DNA of 39,317 nucleotides from Eubacteriales bacterium (GCA_028693055.1 JAQUWD010000038.1:1-39317), one strand, 5' to 3'. Shown: positions 7,988-17,268, numbered from the stretch's first letter. Numbers and translations are program-made. Notes: generated by a model from the letters alone, not told the origin.

Positions 7988-8923
7988 ATGTACTATGCTT
8001 TACAGCCTCAGCTTCACGAGATTTCCTTGCAGGAAGCCAACGAGGATATCCTTACCGTGGGCTATATTGAAACAGGGGAATTAACAGAAGCCATTCAACG
8101 CTTTCGCTTTTATGAAACCTCCGCCGAGGATTGCGTTAACGAACGGGATAACTACCGCAACGCCGTTGAGGTCTATGAGGATTATACCTTTGGCATGATC
8201 AATATTGTGGACGCAAAAAACGTTTACGCCTCCACTGATCGATTGGCTTTTTTCTTTCGTAAAAATCTGCTGCTGGTCGTTTCCCTGCGGGACGAGGACG
8301 GCAGCACCCGGCAGACCTTTCTGGATACGATCAGGCGGTATAAGCCCGAAACCGTCACGCTGGAAAGGCTGATCTTCTCCATTTTGGAAAGCACCATCCG
8401 TCGGGACAGCATCGAGCTAGATCTGATGGAAAAGCATATCAACGCGCTGGAGGATTTGGTGGACAGCCGACAGGATGAAAAGGCCATTAGCGGCTGCATC
8501 TACGATTTAAAAAAGAAGCTGCTCATTTTGCGCAGCTATTATGAGCAAATCATCGATATTGGCGAAGCGCTGAGCGAGAACGAGAACGATATTTTCGAAG
8601 AAGAAGCCCTGCACTTTTTCGCTCTCCTGTCCCAAAAGGCCGAGCGACTTTCCGGCTCCGTTTCCATGCTTTGCGACGAGCTGAACCAGCTACGGGACGC
8701 TTTTCAGTCCTCACTAGATTATCGTCTGAACCAAACCATGAAGCTGCTTGCGATTATCACAACGCTATGCCTGCCCATGTCGCTGATCGTGGGCTGGTAT
8801 GGCATGAATTTTAATAACATGTTTCTGCCCAACACAGGCTACGGTTATCCGCTCATCATCGGCGTATGTGTGATCGTGGTAACTACGCTAATGGTCATTT
8901 TTAAAAGAAAGGGGCTGCTCTAA
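7988..8923 (+). CDS. corA: CorA-family magnesium/divalent cation transporter
   Basis: This 311-residue protein has an N-terminal cytoplasmic funnel domain, a long helical stalk (about 140-250) and two C-terminal membrane helices. The signature YGMNFNNM lies at the end of the first helix, and the second is followed by the basic tail FKRKGLL. The GMN motif is the ion-selecting loop of the pentameric channel. The start has a perfect AGGAGG site. It belongs to the short CorA group common in Clostridia. The next gene begins two bases after its stop. Confidence 0.93.
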   Translation: MYYALQPQLHEISLQEANEDILTVGYIETGELTEAIQRFRFYETSAEDCVNERDNYRNAVEVYEDYTFGMINIVDAKNVYASTDRLAFFFRKNLLLVVSLRDEDGSTRQTFLDTIRRYKPETVTLERLIFSILESTIRRDSIELDLMEKHINALEDLVDSRQDEKAISGCIYDLKKKLLILRSYYEQIIDIGEALSENENDIFEEEALHFFALLSQKAERLSGSVSMLCDELNQLRDAFQSSLDYRLNQTMKLLAIITTLCLPMSLIVGWYGMNFNNMFLPNTGYGYPLIIGVCVIVVTTLMVIFKRKGLL

Positions 8924-8925
8924 GG

Positions 8926-10143
8926 TTGTTCAGAAAAGGAGCAGTCCTCATACTGATACTGCTGTTCAGCTTGAGCAGCGTCGCGCTGGCAGACGGCTTT
9001 ACCGTCGATGAAAAGGCAGCGCTGGACGCTCAACTACAAAAGGACTTTCTGCGATATTCCACCTTGGGCGCCAGCGTGGCGTTGATCCAAAACGGAGAGG
9101 TGGTCTACACCTATTGCTACGGCGTGCAGAAGCCCGGCGGCGACCCAGTTGTGCCGGAATGCGGGTTTCAGGTAGGCAGCATCAGCAAAATGGTAGCGAA
9201 TATCGGCTTGATGCAGCTAGTGGAGCAGGGCAAGGCCGATCTGGACGACGAGATAGGCGATTTACTGGGGCTGGCATTTCGCAGTCCCTACGCGCCTAAC
9301 CAGCCCGTCACCTTGCGGCAGGTGATGACCCATACCGCCGGGCTGCGGGATTCCGCCTATTATGACGACGCGCTGAACGGAAACGCTCTTTCCTTGGAGG
9401 AGCTGCTCCAGCCCAATAAAATCAAAAATATTTTTTTATCCAATGTAACGCCGGGTGAAAAAAGCGTATATTCCAATTTTGGCGGCGGGCTGATCGGTTC
9501 GCTGATCGAGCTTTTATCCGGCCAGACCATAGACGATTATATGACGGAAAACGTTTTTGAGCCGCTGGAGATGACGGCAGCCTTTCAGGTCAGCCGTCTG
9601 CCACAAAGCCTGCCGCTTTGCGATATCTACTTTATGCCCCAAAAGACGCTCGGAAAAAAATTACGAGACGACCTCACCGATCTCAAAGCCCCCGACTATC
9701 AGCGCCATTACTATGTAACGGCGGGAAAGCTGATTCTTTCTGCGCCGGATTTAGCGAAGCTGCTCATTGCGCTGTGCGATGGCGGCGTATGGGGTAACGT
9801 CCGTTTGCTAAAGGAGAGCACGGTTCGGGAAATGACTACCCTGCAAAATCTGCGTGGTTCGGTGCACTGCGACAGCAACCGAGGCTTGTTTCTAAACATT
9901 CTTACCGACGACGAGGTTGAGGGACGCACTCTATACGGTCATGGCGGCAAGGCCTACGGTATGCTCTGCGCCGCCTACTTTGATCCTTTGGACCGTACCG
10001 GCGTGGTGATGCTGACCAACGGCTGCAACAACCGCAAAAACTATCACAATGTAGGCATGCTGGGCCGTGCGGTGCTCACCGACGTATATCAAGCCGTTGA
10101 AGCCAGCGGTTACCAAATGAAAAGTGTATATCAAGTGGAGTGA
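8926..10143 (+). CDS. serine hydrolase, class C beta-lactamase/PBP4* fold
   Basis: A signal peptide (about 1-22) precedes a beta-lactamase-fold domain in this 405-residue protein. The nucleophile motif SxxK appears as SISK within QVGSISKMV, the YxN motif as YSN in VYSNFGGG, and an HGG motif (HGGKAYG) replaces KTG. This is the esterase/D-aminopeptidase/EstB-like family, which can act on peptidoglycan peptides or small esters; real antibiotic resistance is not implied. The start is TTG, two bases after the corA stop, and it is probably read from the corA transcript. Confidence 0.86.
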   Translation: MFRKGAVLILILLFSLSSVALADGFTVDEKAALDAQLQKDFLRYSTLGASVALIQNGEVVYTYCYGVQKPGGDPVVPECGFQVGSISKMVANIGLMQLVEQGKADLDDEIGDLLGLAFRSPYAPNQPVTLRQVMTHTAGLRDSAYYDDALNGNALSLEELLQPNKIKNIFLSNVTPGEKSVYSNFGGGLIGSLIELLSGQTIDDYMTENVFEPLEMTAAFQVSRLPQSLPLCDIYFMPQKTLGKKLRDDLTDLKAPDYQRHYYVTAGKLILSAPDLAKLLIALCDGGVWGNVRLLKESTVREMTTLQNLRGSVHCDSNRGLFLNILTDDEVEGRTLYGHGGKAYGMLCAAYFDPLDRTGVVMLTNGCNNRKNYHNVGMLGRAVLTDVYQAVEASGYQMKSVYQVE

Positions 10144-10178
10144 GGCTGGTTTTATCCTGCACTTTTTGCATAATGGGG

Positions 10179-10207
10179 TTGATTTGGCCCCAATTTGTCC
10201 GTATGAT
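10179..10207 (+). promoter_or_regulatory. SigA promoter of the aconitase gene
   Basis: TTGATT (10179-10184) and TATGAT (10202-10207) are separated by 17 bp, about 70 bp upstream of the aconitase start. This also argues against the earlier in-frame ATG at 10124 as start. Confidence 0.5.
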
Positions 10208-10279
10208 GTGGAGCATGAACAGCATTTTCGGAAGGCGCTGTTCACTTATTACAGGGAAGCATCCCTTTTGGAGGCAACA

Positions 10280-12205
10280 ATGAACGTAACACAAAAAATT
10301 CTGTCCTCACACTTGACGTCGGGCAAGCTGGAACGGAATACGGAAATCTCCATTCGCATTGATCAAACCTTGACCCAAGACTCCACCGGCACCATGGCTT
10401 ATTTACAGTTCGAGGCCATGGGAATTTCACGGGTTCGCACGGAAAAGAGCATGGCCTATATCGACCACAATACGCTGCAAACCGGCTTTGAAAACGCGGA
10501 CGACCACAAGTACATCACAACGGTGGCCAAAAAGCACGGCGTTTATTTGAGCAAGCCGGGCAACGGGATTTGCCATCAGGTGCAGCTGGAACGGGTAGGC
10601 GTTCCCGGCAAAACCCTGCTGGGCAGCGACAGCCATACTCCCACCTGCGGCGCGTTGGGCATGATCGCCATCGGCGCGGGCGGGCTTGACGTTGCAGTAG
10701 CTATGGGTGGCGGCGCGTATTATTTGAGCTGCCCCGGCGTGGTAAACGTACATTTAACGGGCGAGCTTCAAAAGGGAGTAGCCGCTAAGGACGTAATCCT
10801 CGAGCTGCTTCGCCGTCTTACGGTGAAGGGCGGCGTAGGCAAGGTAATGGAATACACCGGCCCCGGCGTGGCAACCCTATCGATTCCGGAGCGCGCCACC
10901 ATCGCCAATATGGGCGCAGAGCTGGGCGCGACTACCTCCGTTTTTCCAAGCGACGAAAAGACCCACGGTTTTTTACAGGCTCAGGGACGGGAGCAGGATT
11001 TTTCGCCCTTGTGCGCCGATCCGGACGCAAGCTATGACGAAACGGTGGAAATCAACCTGACCGCCTTGGAGCCTATGGTTGCGCTTCCCCATATGCCTGA
11101 CAACGTGAAAACCGTTAAGGAAGCCGGGGCCATTAAGGTGGACCAAGTTTGCATCGGCTCCTGCACCAACTCCAGCTATCAGGATATGATGCGGGTTGCC
11201 GCCATTTTAAAAGGCAAGACCATTCATCCCGACGTATCGCTGGTGATCGCCCCCGGCAGCCGTCAGGTGCTCAGCATGCTCAGCGCCAACGGTGCGCTCC
11301 ACGATATGATCAACTCCGGGGCGCGAATCTGCGAAACCGCCTGCGGCTTCTGCATCGGCATGGGTCAAAGCCCCGCCACCAACGGCGTCAGCGTACGCAC
11401 CAACAACCGCAATTTCTTTGGCCGCAGCGGCACCAAGAGCGCCGGTATTTATCTGGTTAGCTGTGAAACAGCCGCCGCCACGGCGCTAGCCGGTTATCTG
11501 GCAGACCCCAGAGCGCTGGATGTGGATCTGTCCGTGGACATACCCAGCCTGTTCGATTACAACGACAATCTAATCATGGCTCCAGCGTCTGTCGAGGAAG
11601 CGGAGGCCGTCGAGGTGGTGCGCGGGCCGAACATCAAGCCGTTCCCTCAGGCGCAAGCCCTATCGGAGACTCTTTCCGGCAAGCTGCTACTAAAGATGGA
11701 GGACAATATCACCACCGACCATATCATGCCCAGTGACAGCTCGCTGCTGCCCTTCCGCAGCAACGTGCCGAAGCTAAGCGAGCATTGCTTGGCTCCCGTG
11801 GACCCCACCTTCCCGTCCCGGGCCAAAGCAGCTGGCGGCGGCTTCCTGCTGGCCGGGCAAAACTATGGTCAAGGCTCCAGCCGGGAGCACGCGGCGTTGG
11901 TTCCGCTCTATTTAAAGGTGCGCGGCGTGCTGGCCAAGAGCTTCGCCCGTATCCACTGCGCAAATTTAATTAACAACGGCATTTTGCCCTTAGAGTTTAT
12001 CAGCGAAGCGGATTACGACCGTTTTGATCAGGAGGATGAGCTTCGCCTGAACGACGTGCGGCAGCTGATCGCTGAAGGCGCGGAGGAAATCCCCGTAGAG
12101 GACGTGACCAAGGGCTTTACCGTGAACCTGCGGCTTCATGTAACGGATCGTCAACGCCAGATGCTTTTGGCGGGTGGACTGATCAACATGCAAAAAGGTC
12201 GGTAA
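10280..12205 (+). CDS. acn: aconitate hydratase
   Basis: This 641-residue [4Fe-4S] enzyme interconverts citrate and isocitrate. Cluster and active-site segments are visible: DSHTPTCGALG, CIGSCTNSSYQDM and CETACGFCIGMG (the three cluster cysteines), with the swivel domain at the C-terminus carrying NYGQGSSREHAAL. The length matches the compact aconitase group found in Clostridia and archaea rather than the 890-residue AcnA. The open frame extends upstream to 10124 inside the previous gene, but the ATG at 10280 has GGAGG directly upstream and follows a good promoter. No other TCA-cycle gene is adjacent. Confidence 0.92.
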   Translation: MNVTQKILSSHLTSGKLERNTEISIRIDQTLTQDSTGTMAYLQFEAMGISRVRTEKSMAYIDHNTLQTGFENADDHKYITTVAKKHGVYLSKPGNGICHQVQLERVGVPGKTLLGSDSHTPTCGALGMIAIGAGGLDVAVAMGGGAYYLSCPGVVNVHLTGELQKGVAAKDVILELLRRLTVKGGVGKVMEYTGPGVATLSIPERATIANMGAELGATTSVFPSDEKTHGFLQAQGREQDFSPLCADPDASYDETVEINLTALEPMVALPHMPDNVKTVKEAGAIKVDQVCIGSCTNSSYQDMMRVAAILKGKTIHPDVSLVIAPGSRQVLSMLSANGALHDMINSGARICETACGFCIGMGQSPATNGVSVRTNNRNFFGRSGTKSAGIYLVSCETAAATALAGYLADPRALDVDLSVDIPSLFDYNDNLIMAPASVEEAEAVEVVRGPNIKPFPQAQALSETLSGKLLLKMEDNITTDHIMPSDSSLLPFRSNVPKLSEHCLAPVDPTFPSRAKAAGGGFLLAGQNYGQGSSREHAALVPLYLKVRGVLAKSFARIHCANLINNGILPLEFISEADYDRFDQEDELRLNDVRQLIAEGAEEIPVEDVTKGFTVNLRLHVTDRQRQMLLAGGLINMQKGR

Positions 12206-12226
12206 TCACCGGAATAAGCGATTCAT

Positions 12227-12261
12227 AGCCTCGGTGCGCTTCTACGCCGCCGAGGCTTTCC
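12227..12261 (+). terminator. terminator hairpin after aconitase
   Basis: AGCCTCGG (12227-12234) pairs with CCGAGGCT (12250-12257), followed by a pyrimidine-rich tail (TTCCCTTT). It lies 22 bp after the stop codon. Confidence 0.5.
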
Positions 12262-12284
12262 CTTTGATCAAAAGCATCTTTCGA

Positions 12285-12313
12285 TTGCCACCAATGGAAA
12301 TTTATAGTACACT
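12285..12313 (+). promoter_or_regulatory. probable promoter of the two membrane-protein genes
   Basis: TTGCCA (12285-12290) and TACACT (12308-12313) are 17 bp apart and lie 36 bp before the GTG start of the next gene. Confidence 0.4.
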
Positions 12314-12349
12314 TACAAGTGCTATTTTATCAGAACGAGGTGAAGTGCC

Positions 12350-13669
12350 GTGGGAGAGAAAATGCGCAAAGCCATCTTTATCCTATTGCTGGTGGCTATC
12401 GCTTGCTATATTTTGATCATGAACCAACTCACACCCTATTCGTCGGACGATTACTTTTATTCCTACAGCTTTGCGGACGGAGAGCGCATTACCTCCCTGT
12501 CTCAGGTCATCCCTTCGTTACTCGCTCACGGAGTGCAGATGAACGGACGGTATGCGCCGCATTTTTTTGTGCAGGTGTTTACCATGCTGCCTCAGCTCTC
12601 GTTTGATATCATCAACACCGGGGTTTATATTCTTTTGCTGCTTGGCATGTATACGCTAGTGCGTGGAGAAAAGCGTTATAATATCCTGCTGATGCTTATT
12701 CTAGCCGGAGTAACCTTTATTGCCGTGCCAGACTTTGGCGGTTCCATGCTATGGTTGGCTGGGGCCTGCAATTATTTGTGGTGCGGCGCAGCCTGTGTGT
12801 GGCTACTGGTACCTTTCGCCAAGCAGCTGATCAGAGGCGAAAGCGCCCCTAAAGGCTGGCTGGTGGCTGTGATGGCTTTGGGCGGACTATGGGTAGGAAA
12901 TTGCAGCGAGAACATGTCCGCCGTCATGGTAATGATTCTTTTCTTCTGCGCAGTAAGCCTGTGGCTTCAAACCCGCAAGATACCCTGGTGGATGTTAATC
13001 GTAACGCTTTCGGTGTTCATAGGCTGGCTGTTCTTGGTACTCGCCCCAGGCGACAGCCAGCGAATCGGAAACGTCCTTAGCCTCAATTACTATCTCCAAC
13101 GTTTTCTGGACGGCCCCTTGGATTACCAGCGCCGCTTCCTGATGCCGCTGACGCTGGCTTGGCTATATATATTCGGGCTTAGCTGGTATAAAGGGGTGAG
13201 CAAGCCGTTGCTCACGTTCTCCGCCCTTCTGTTTATCGGTGCGATGGTTTGCAACGGCATTATGTTCATCGCTAACTACTACCCCCTCCGCACGCTGCTA
13301 TGGCCGGTGCTGCTTCTGCTAATAGCATGCACGCTGCTGGCTGTGCCGCTGTTTCAAACCAGCAGAAGTATGAAGGGCATATTTGCTGCTGTTACACTGC
13401 ACATCACTCTGCTCGCCGTAATGGCAGCCATTCAGGCGCTGCCCGACAACTATGACCGCTATTGTCTGTTCAACGCCCGTACGGAGGATATTGTTGCCCA
13501 GCGAGACGCGGGAGTCATGGAGATTGAAACCTTTGGTATCGAGGGAAAATCCAAGTACGACGAGTTCTTTGGCGTATTTGAGCTGACGACCGATTCAACC
13601 AATCGGGTAAACACGGGATTAGCGAAGTATTGGGGAGTGAATTCAATTGTTGCAAACCGTTTTGAATAA
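12350..13669 (+). CDS. polytopic membrane protein, DUF6056-like
   Basis: This 439-residue protein has about ten hydrophobic segments and an N-terminal PYSSDDYFYSYSF motif after the first helix. That acidic loop is typical of GT-C-like membrane glycosyltransferases and the DUF6056 group. A catalytic role in cell-surface glycan assembly is plausible but not shown. The GTG start at 12350 has GAGGTG seven bases upstream. The ATG at 12362 is less well placed. The gene overlaps the next membrane-protein gene by 23 bp, so the two are probably co-translated. Confidence 0.65.
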   Translation: MGEKMRKAIFILLLVAIACYILIMNQLTPYSSDDYFYSYSFADGERITSLSQVIPSLLAHGVQMNGRYAPHFFVQVFTMLPQLSFDIINTGVYILLLLGMYTLVRGEKRYNILLMLILAGVTFIAVPDFGGSMLWLAGACNYLWCGAACVWLLVPFAKQLIRGESAPKGWLVAVMALGGLWVGNCSENMSAVMVMILFFCAVSLWLQTRKIPWWMLIVTLSVFIGWLFLVLAPGDSQRIGNVLSLNYYLQRFLDGPLDYQRRFLMPLTLAWLYIFGLSWYKGVSKPLLTFSALLFIGAMVCNGIMFIANYYPLRTLLWPVLLLLIACTLLAVPLFQTSRSMKGIFAAVTLHITLLAVMAAIQALPDNYDRYCLFNARTEDIVAQRDAGVMEIETFGIEGKSKYDEFFGVFELTTDSTNRVNTGLAKYWGVNSIVANRFE

Positions 13670-15101
13670 AGTGAAAGAAATTGGCAGCATGGTGTATCCC
13701 TTAAAAAAACGTATCAGCCTGTATACTTTGTTTGTTGCTGCCCTCCTCATCCTTCGGTTGTTCTTCTGGTTTTCTCCCGCACACGAAGCCAAGCTGGAAC
13801 TTAGCTGGCTTTGGCCGGCGGGCATAGCGGCGCTGGCTATTGCCATTTGCCTACGCCGGACGAACCCTCCGGCAGGCATGTGGCTTGTCGTTTGCCTCAC
13901 GCTCTGGTTTTGGACTGTAACTGTGCTGAACGGAGACTATGCGCTCGCTTTGAACGGTCATTTTATCGTCGGTGTGACAATCGGCATAGGCGTGTGCTTT
14001 TTAACTGTCCCCATGATGAAGCAGTCGAATCGGGAACAAGAATTAGTTTTTATCATCAAATTATATGTAGCGCTAATGGTTTGTATGGCGCTGATGAGCT
14101 TATTGATTACGGTTTTCGAAACGTCTATTCAAACGCCTCTTTCGAGCCAGCCATGGGGAATTCGAGAGGGTCGCCTTTACGTGTTCGATTATCATCCTAA
14201 CGAGGTGGGCTGTGCGTTCACCGTTGCATTGCTGCTAACGCTTGCGCTCATTCCTCGTGCTCGTTCGACTTGGGGTAGGATTCTGCTGGCATTGATCGTG
14301 GTAACGCTGTATGCCGCTATAACGCTAACGGTATGTCGAACCTCCATGATTCTTACATCGTTAGGGTTGGGGGCGCTGTTTACGTTGCTGCCCATGAAGC
14401 GGTTGGCGCGGATGAAGCGCTTGCCAAGGTTTTGCCTACATGCAGCACTATTCGTAGTAACCGTCTCACTAGCATTTTTCGGCTTTACCCCATTTTCGAA
14501 AATCGTAACCAACTTTCATGGCGCCGCGGCATTCGCTACAGAAGACACGTCACTGGTTCAGCCAACCCCCGTGGCGTTGAGCGAAGAAGCGTTAGCGCAG
14601 GACAAGCCGCCTATGCTGCTTGAGAGAGATTTGGGCCACGACTTCGGCACGTTCACTGGCCGTACGGAGCTTTGGGGTACCGGCTTATCCTATTTAAAGG
14701 AGCGCCCAAAAACACTGCTCATTGGCAGCACGGACGCAGAAGTATCGCGCATTCCAAGACGTTATGCACAACGAGTTGAGTATCATTTGCATAATCTTTG
14801 GCTAGAGCTGCTCGTCCAGATAGGGCTTCCAGGGATACTCCTGTATGCGCTCTTAATGCTGATGACCCTTCGGGCTGGTTTAAAGCTTTGGCTGGTCCCG
14901 AATACGCCGTTGTGGATTCGTTTCCTCCCGGTTGTATTCGTCGTGCTCTGCATCAATGGCGCTATGGAGATTTATCCTGGAATAACAGGAAATATCATGG
15001 ATATGATGTTTTTTATCCTCTGCGGAGCCATTATTACCTTTGGTAAAGCTGCTAGCGATAGCTTGCCGCTTAGTCAAAAGCATCTAAAAGCACATCCATA
15101 A
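13647..15101 (+). CDS. O-antigen ligase/Wzy-like polytopic membrane protein
   Basis: This 484-residue protein has roughly twelve membrane helices and a large extracytoplasmic loop (about 285-385). The loop is followed by the VEYHLHNLWLELLVQIGLPG motif, which matches the conserved Wzy/WaaL segment with the catalytic-type His (HNxxLExxxxxGxxG). Such proteins join or polymerise glycans on the outer face of the membrane. The TTG start at 13647 is supported by GGGGAGTG seven bases upstream. An ATG at 13689 has no good site. Confidence 0.8.
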   Translation: MLQTVLNKVKEIGSMVYPLKKRISLYTLFVAALLILRLFFWFSPAHEAKLELSWLWPAGIAALAIAICLRRTNPPAGMWLVVCLTLWFWTVTVLNGDYALALNGHFIVGVTIGIGVCFLTVPMMKQSNREQELVFIIKLYVALMVCMALMSLLITVFETSIQTPLSSQPWGIREGRLYVFDYHPNEVGCAFTVALLLTLALIPRARSTWGRILLALIVVTLYAAITLTVCRTSMILTSLGLGALFTLLPMKRLARMKRLPRFCLHAALFVVTVSLAFFGFTPFSKIVTNFHGAAAFATEDTSLVQPTPVALSEEALAQDKPPMLLERDLGHDFGTFTGRTELWGTGLSYLKERPKTLLIGSTDAEVSRIPRRYAQRVEYHLHNLWLELLVQIGLPGILLYALLMLMTLRAGLKLWLVPNTPLWIRFLPVVFVVLCINGAMEIYPGITGNIMDMMFFILCGAIITFGKAASDSLPLSQKHLKAHP

Positions 15102-15115
15102 CACCCGCCTCAATC

Positions 15116-15144
15116 GTATATAAAACCTGAAACCGCGCATGCTA
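15116..15144 (+). promoter_or_regulatory. forespore (SigG/SigF-like) promoter of gpr
   Basis: GTATA (15116-15120) and CATGCTA (15138-15144) are separated by 17 bp, matching the forespore -10 pattern CATnnTA and a GNATR-type -35. In B. subtilis gpr is read by SigF and SigG. The predicted transcript start is near 15150-15151, just before the AAGGAAGG ribosome binding site. Confidence 0.5.
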
Positions 15145-15179
15145 TTCCAAAGGAAGGATGGGGATTGCATGCGCGGTTT
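15130..15179 (+). promoter_or_regulatory. start-codon-masking hairpin at gpr
   Basis: A perfect 13-bp inverted repeat joins 15130-15142 and 15167-15179, with a 24-nt loop that holds the gpr ribosome binding site. The ATG (15169-15171) is inside the 3' arm. A transcript arriving from upstream could fold this way and hide the start. A transcript begun at the forespore promoter would lack the 5' arm. Confidence 0.5.
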
Positions 15180-16095
15180 TCGTACAGATTTAGCGATGGA
15201 ACGCTTCAAGGAGCAAACAGAACGGGTAGAGGGCGTACGGATGAGCGCTCATCGCTTTGGCGGCGTCACCCGTACACGAATCGCGATTGAACGGGAAGAA
15301 GCGGCGGCACATCTGCAAAGGCCGCGTGGGGAATATATCACGCTGGAATGCAACGAGCTGCTCCACTGTGAAGTCCATGACCGGGAGCTGCTGATCCGCT
15401 TAGTCGCCCAAGCGGTGCACGCCATGCTGCCCAAGGAGGGCGAGGTGCTGGTGGTAGGCCTTGGCAACCGCAACGTCACCGCCGATTCGCTGGGGAGCAA
15501 GGTAGTGGAAAAAATGCTGGTAACCCGCCATATTTGCGAGAGCCTTTCCCACGAGCTGCAGGGTCGTTTACGAGGGGTCAGCGCTATCGCGCCGGGTGTG
15601 CTGGGCCTGACCGGCATCGAAACAGCGGAGCTTTGCCGTGGATTGGTCAACCATGTGAAGCCTACGGCGGTGGTGGCCATCGACGCATTAGCGGCTTTTG
15701 ATAGTCAGCGCATCTGTACGACGATCCAGATCACCAATACCGGCATCGAGCCCGGCAGCGGCGTAGGCAATCATAGGCTGGGCTTGACGAAGGATACGCT
15801 GGGCGTAGAGGTCATCGCGGTGGGTGTGCCCATGGTGGTCTACGCTTCCACCATCGCCCGGGATGCAATGGCGCGCTTGATGGAGGAGTACGGGGTGCTG
15901 GAATGCGATCATCCCGGCGCGGCGCAAGCACTGCTGCATCAGGTTGCGGAAGGCTTCTTGGGCAACATGGTGGTCACCCCCCGCGAAATTGATGAAATGG
16001 TAGCAAGCGTAGCGGAGCTAATCAGCGACGGTATCAATCAAGCGCTTCATCCAGCTGTAGATTTAGACACGCTGCATACCTACCTCCACGGCTAG
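15169..16095 (+). CDS. gpr: germination protease GPR
   Basis: This 308-residue protein is made as a zymogen in the developing spore and degrades small acid-soluble spore proteins at germination. The conserved start FRTDLAMERF (autoprocessing region), GNRNVTADSLG, AIAPGVLGLTG, VVAIDALAAF and GSGVGNHRLGL are all seen; the Asp residues in ADSLG and IDALA match those known as important for this unusual aspartic-type protease. I chose the ATG at 15169 because AAGGAAGG precedes it; an ATG at 15139 has no site. It is followed nine bases later by spoIIP, as in many spore-formers. Confidence 0.95.
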   Translation: MRGFRTDLAMERFKEQTERVEGVRMSAHRFGGVTRTRIAIEREEAAAHLQRPRGEYITLECNELLHCEVHDRELLIRLVAQAVHAMLPKEGEVLVVGLGNRNVTADSLGSKVVEKMLVTRHICESLSHELQGRLRGVSAIAPGVLGLTGIETAELCRGLVNHVKPTAVVAIDALAAFDSQRICTTIQITNTGIEPGSGVGNHRLGLTKDTLGVEVIAVGVPMVVYASTIARDAMARLMEEYGVLECDHPGAAQALLHQVAEGFLGNMVVTPREIDEMVASVAELISDGINQALHPAVDLDTLHTYLHG

Positions 16096-16104
16096 CATAT
16101 CCTT

Positions 16105-17088
16105 ATGGGAAGAACTCCACAAAAGGCGGTGATTCCCATAAAAGGATGGAAGCAATGGTTGGCAGCCCTGCTGTGCCTTTGCTGCGGTATTGGGCTGGGG
16201 CTTTCTAAGCGAAGTGACACACCTAAGGCAGCGCTCCCTGCGCTGTCCTATTCGGTAGAGGAAGACGTAACGCCGGTTGCCACGCCCACCTCCTCGTTTA
16301 CGTTGGAAAACGTATTTTCCTTACCGTCGGAGCCGCCCGCTCCCACGGTTTCTTCCATTGCATTGCCAAGCCCCTCTGCCCCGCCGGAGGACGGCTTCAG
16401 CATCGAGGTGCTAAAAACGGAGGGAAAGCCCAAGCCACGGATTCTCATCTACCACACCCATACCTATGAGGCGTACGAAAAGCAACCGGAAGCGAATTAT
16501 CAAGAAACCCAGCAATGGCGCACCGCAGACCCGGAGTACAACGTAATGCGGATAGGCGACGAGCTAGCCGCACTGCTTACAGGCTTGGGCTTTGAGGTTG
16601 TTCATGACCGCACGGCCTTTGAACCGCCGGAGTTAAGCTCCGCTTATACGCGCTCTCTTGCCATGCTCACCCAGCGTTTGGCAGCCGGTGAAAGCTACAA
16701 CCTCTATATTGATCTGCACCGGGACGCTTATTCCGGCTCCGATACATCCACCAATATCGTCCAAGCGGGGAACCTAGAGCTGGCGCGCCTGATGCTGCTC
16801 ATCGGTAAGGGAGAAGGCATGACCGGTCAAGGCTTTGCGGAAAAGCCAGACTGGGAAACCAATTTAAAAGTAGCCAGCGCCATAACAGAGGGGCTTAACC
16901 AGCAGGTCAACGGCCTATGCAAGGACGTAATGGTTAAATCTGGGCGCTATAATCAGCATGTTGCCCCGCACTGCGTCTTAATCGAAGCGGGCAATAACCG
17001 CAACACGCTGCGTCAAGTGCTGGCAGCTATGCCCTACTTAGCAGACGCAATTTCGCAGGCCTTCACTTCAACAATCGCTGTTCCGTAA
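16105..17088 (+). CDS. spoIIP: stage II sporulation protein P (SpoIIP)
   Basis: This 327-residue protein has one N-terminal membrane anchor (about 16-33), a Pro/Ser-rich linker (about 60-95) and the SpoIIP amidase/endopeptidase domain. The domain holds ILIYHTHTYEAY (about 113-124) and YIDLHRDAYSG (about 201-211), which carry metal-binding histidines. SpoIIP cuts septal peptidoglycan during engulfment together with SpoIID and SpoIIM. It lies directly after gpr, the common order. No clear ribosome binding site precedes its ATG, suggesting coupling to gpr translation. Confidence 0.94.
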   Translation: MGRTPQKAVIPIKGWKQWLAALLCLCCGIGLGLSKRSDTPKAALPALSYSVEEDVTPVATPTSSFTLENVFSLPSEPPAPTVSSIALPSPSAPPEDGFSIEVLKTEGKPKPRILIYHTHTYEAYEKQPEANYQETQQWRTADPEYNVMRIGDELAALLTGLGFEVVHDRTAFEPPELSSAYTRSLAMLTQRLAAGESYNLYIDLHRDAYSGSDTSTNIVQAGNLELARLMLLIGKGEGMTGQGFAEKPDWETNLKVASAITEGLNQQVNGLCKDVMVKSGRYNQHVAPHCVLIEAGNNRNTLRQVLAAMPYLADAISQAFTSTIAVP

Positions 17089-17101
17089 AACGAGATTTAC
17101 A

Positions 17102-17153
17102 GACTGTCGAAAACTCCCTTAAGAGGGTGTCGGGGGAGCCCGCAGGCTACCCT
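17102..17153 (+). repeat. left copy of an inverted ~50-bp repeat flanking the ACT gene
   Basis: This stretch matches the reverse complement of 17779-17826 at most positions. Shared blocks read GA-TGTC-AAAACTCC, TTAAG-GGG-GTCGGGGGAGCC and GCTACCC. The copies lie 625 bp apart around a single small gene and its promoter. Confidence 0.6.
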
Positions 17154-17170
17154 GACTATATTCGTATCGA

Positions 17171-17254
17171 CCGGCTTTGCCGGGCGGGCGGGCAGTTTGC
17201 GGCAAAGCCGCAAATATTACCCGTAACTGGCGAAAAAGCGCGTAGCGCTTTTTT
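17171..17254 (+). terminator. hairpin cluster ending in an intrinsic terminator after spoIIP
   Basis: CCGGC/GCCGG (17171-17183) and a perfect 8-bp stem TTTGCGGC/GCCGCAAA (17196-17214) are followed by AAAAAGCGC-GTA-GCGCTTTTT (17233-17253) with one more T. The last can end transcription in either direction. Confidence 0.65.
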
Positions 17255-17268
17255 GACACGATGATTTA

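Noticed and set aside
8926..10143. Antibiotic-resistance beta-lactamase
   Set aside because: SxxK and YxN are present but KTG is replaced by HGG, typical of esterase/peptidase-like members; resistance cannot be claimed.
10124..10279. Longer aconitase N-terminus from ATG 10124
   Set aside because: It would overlap the preceding gene and include the promoter; ATG 10280 has a GGAGG site and the family-like start.
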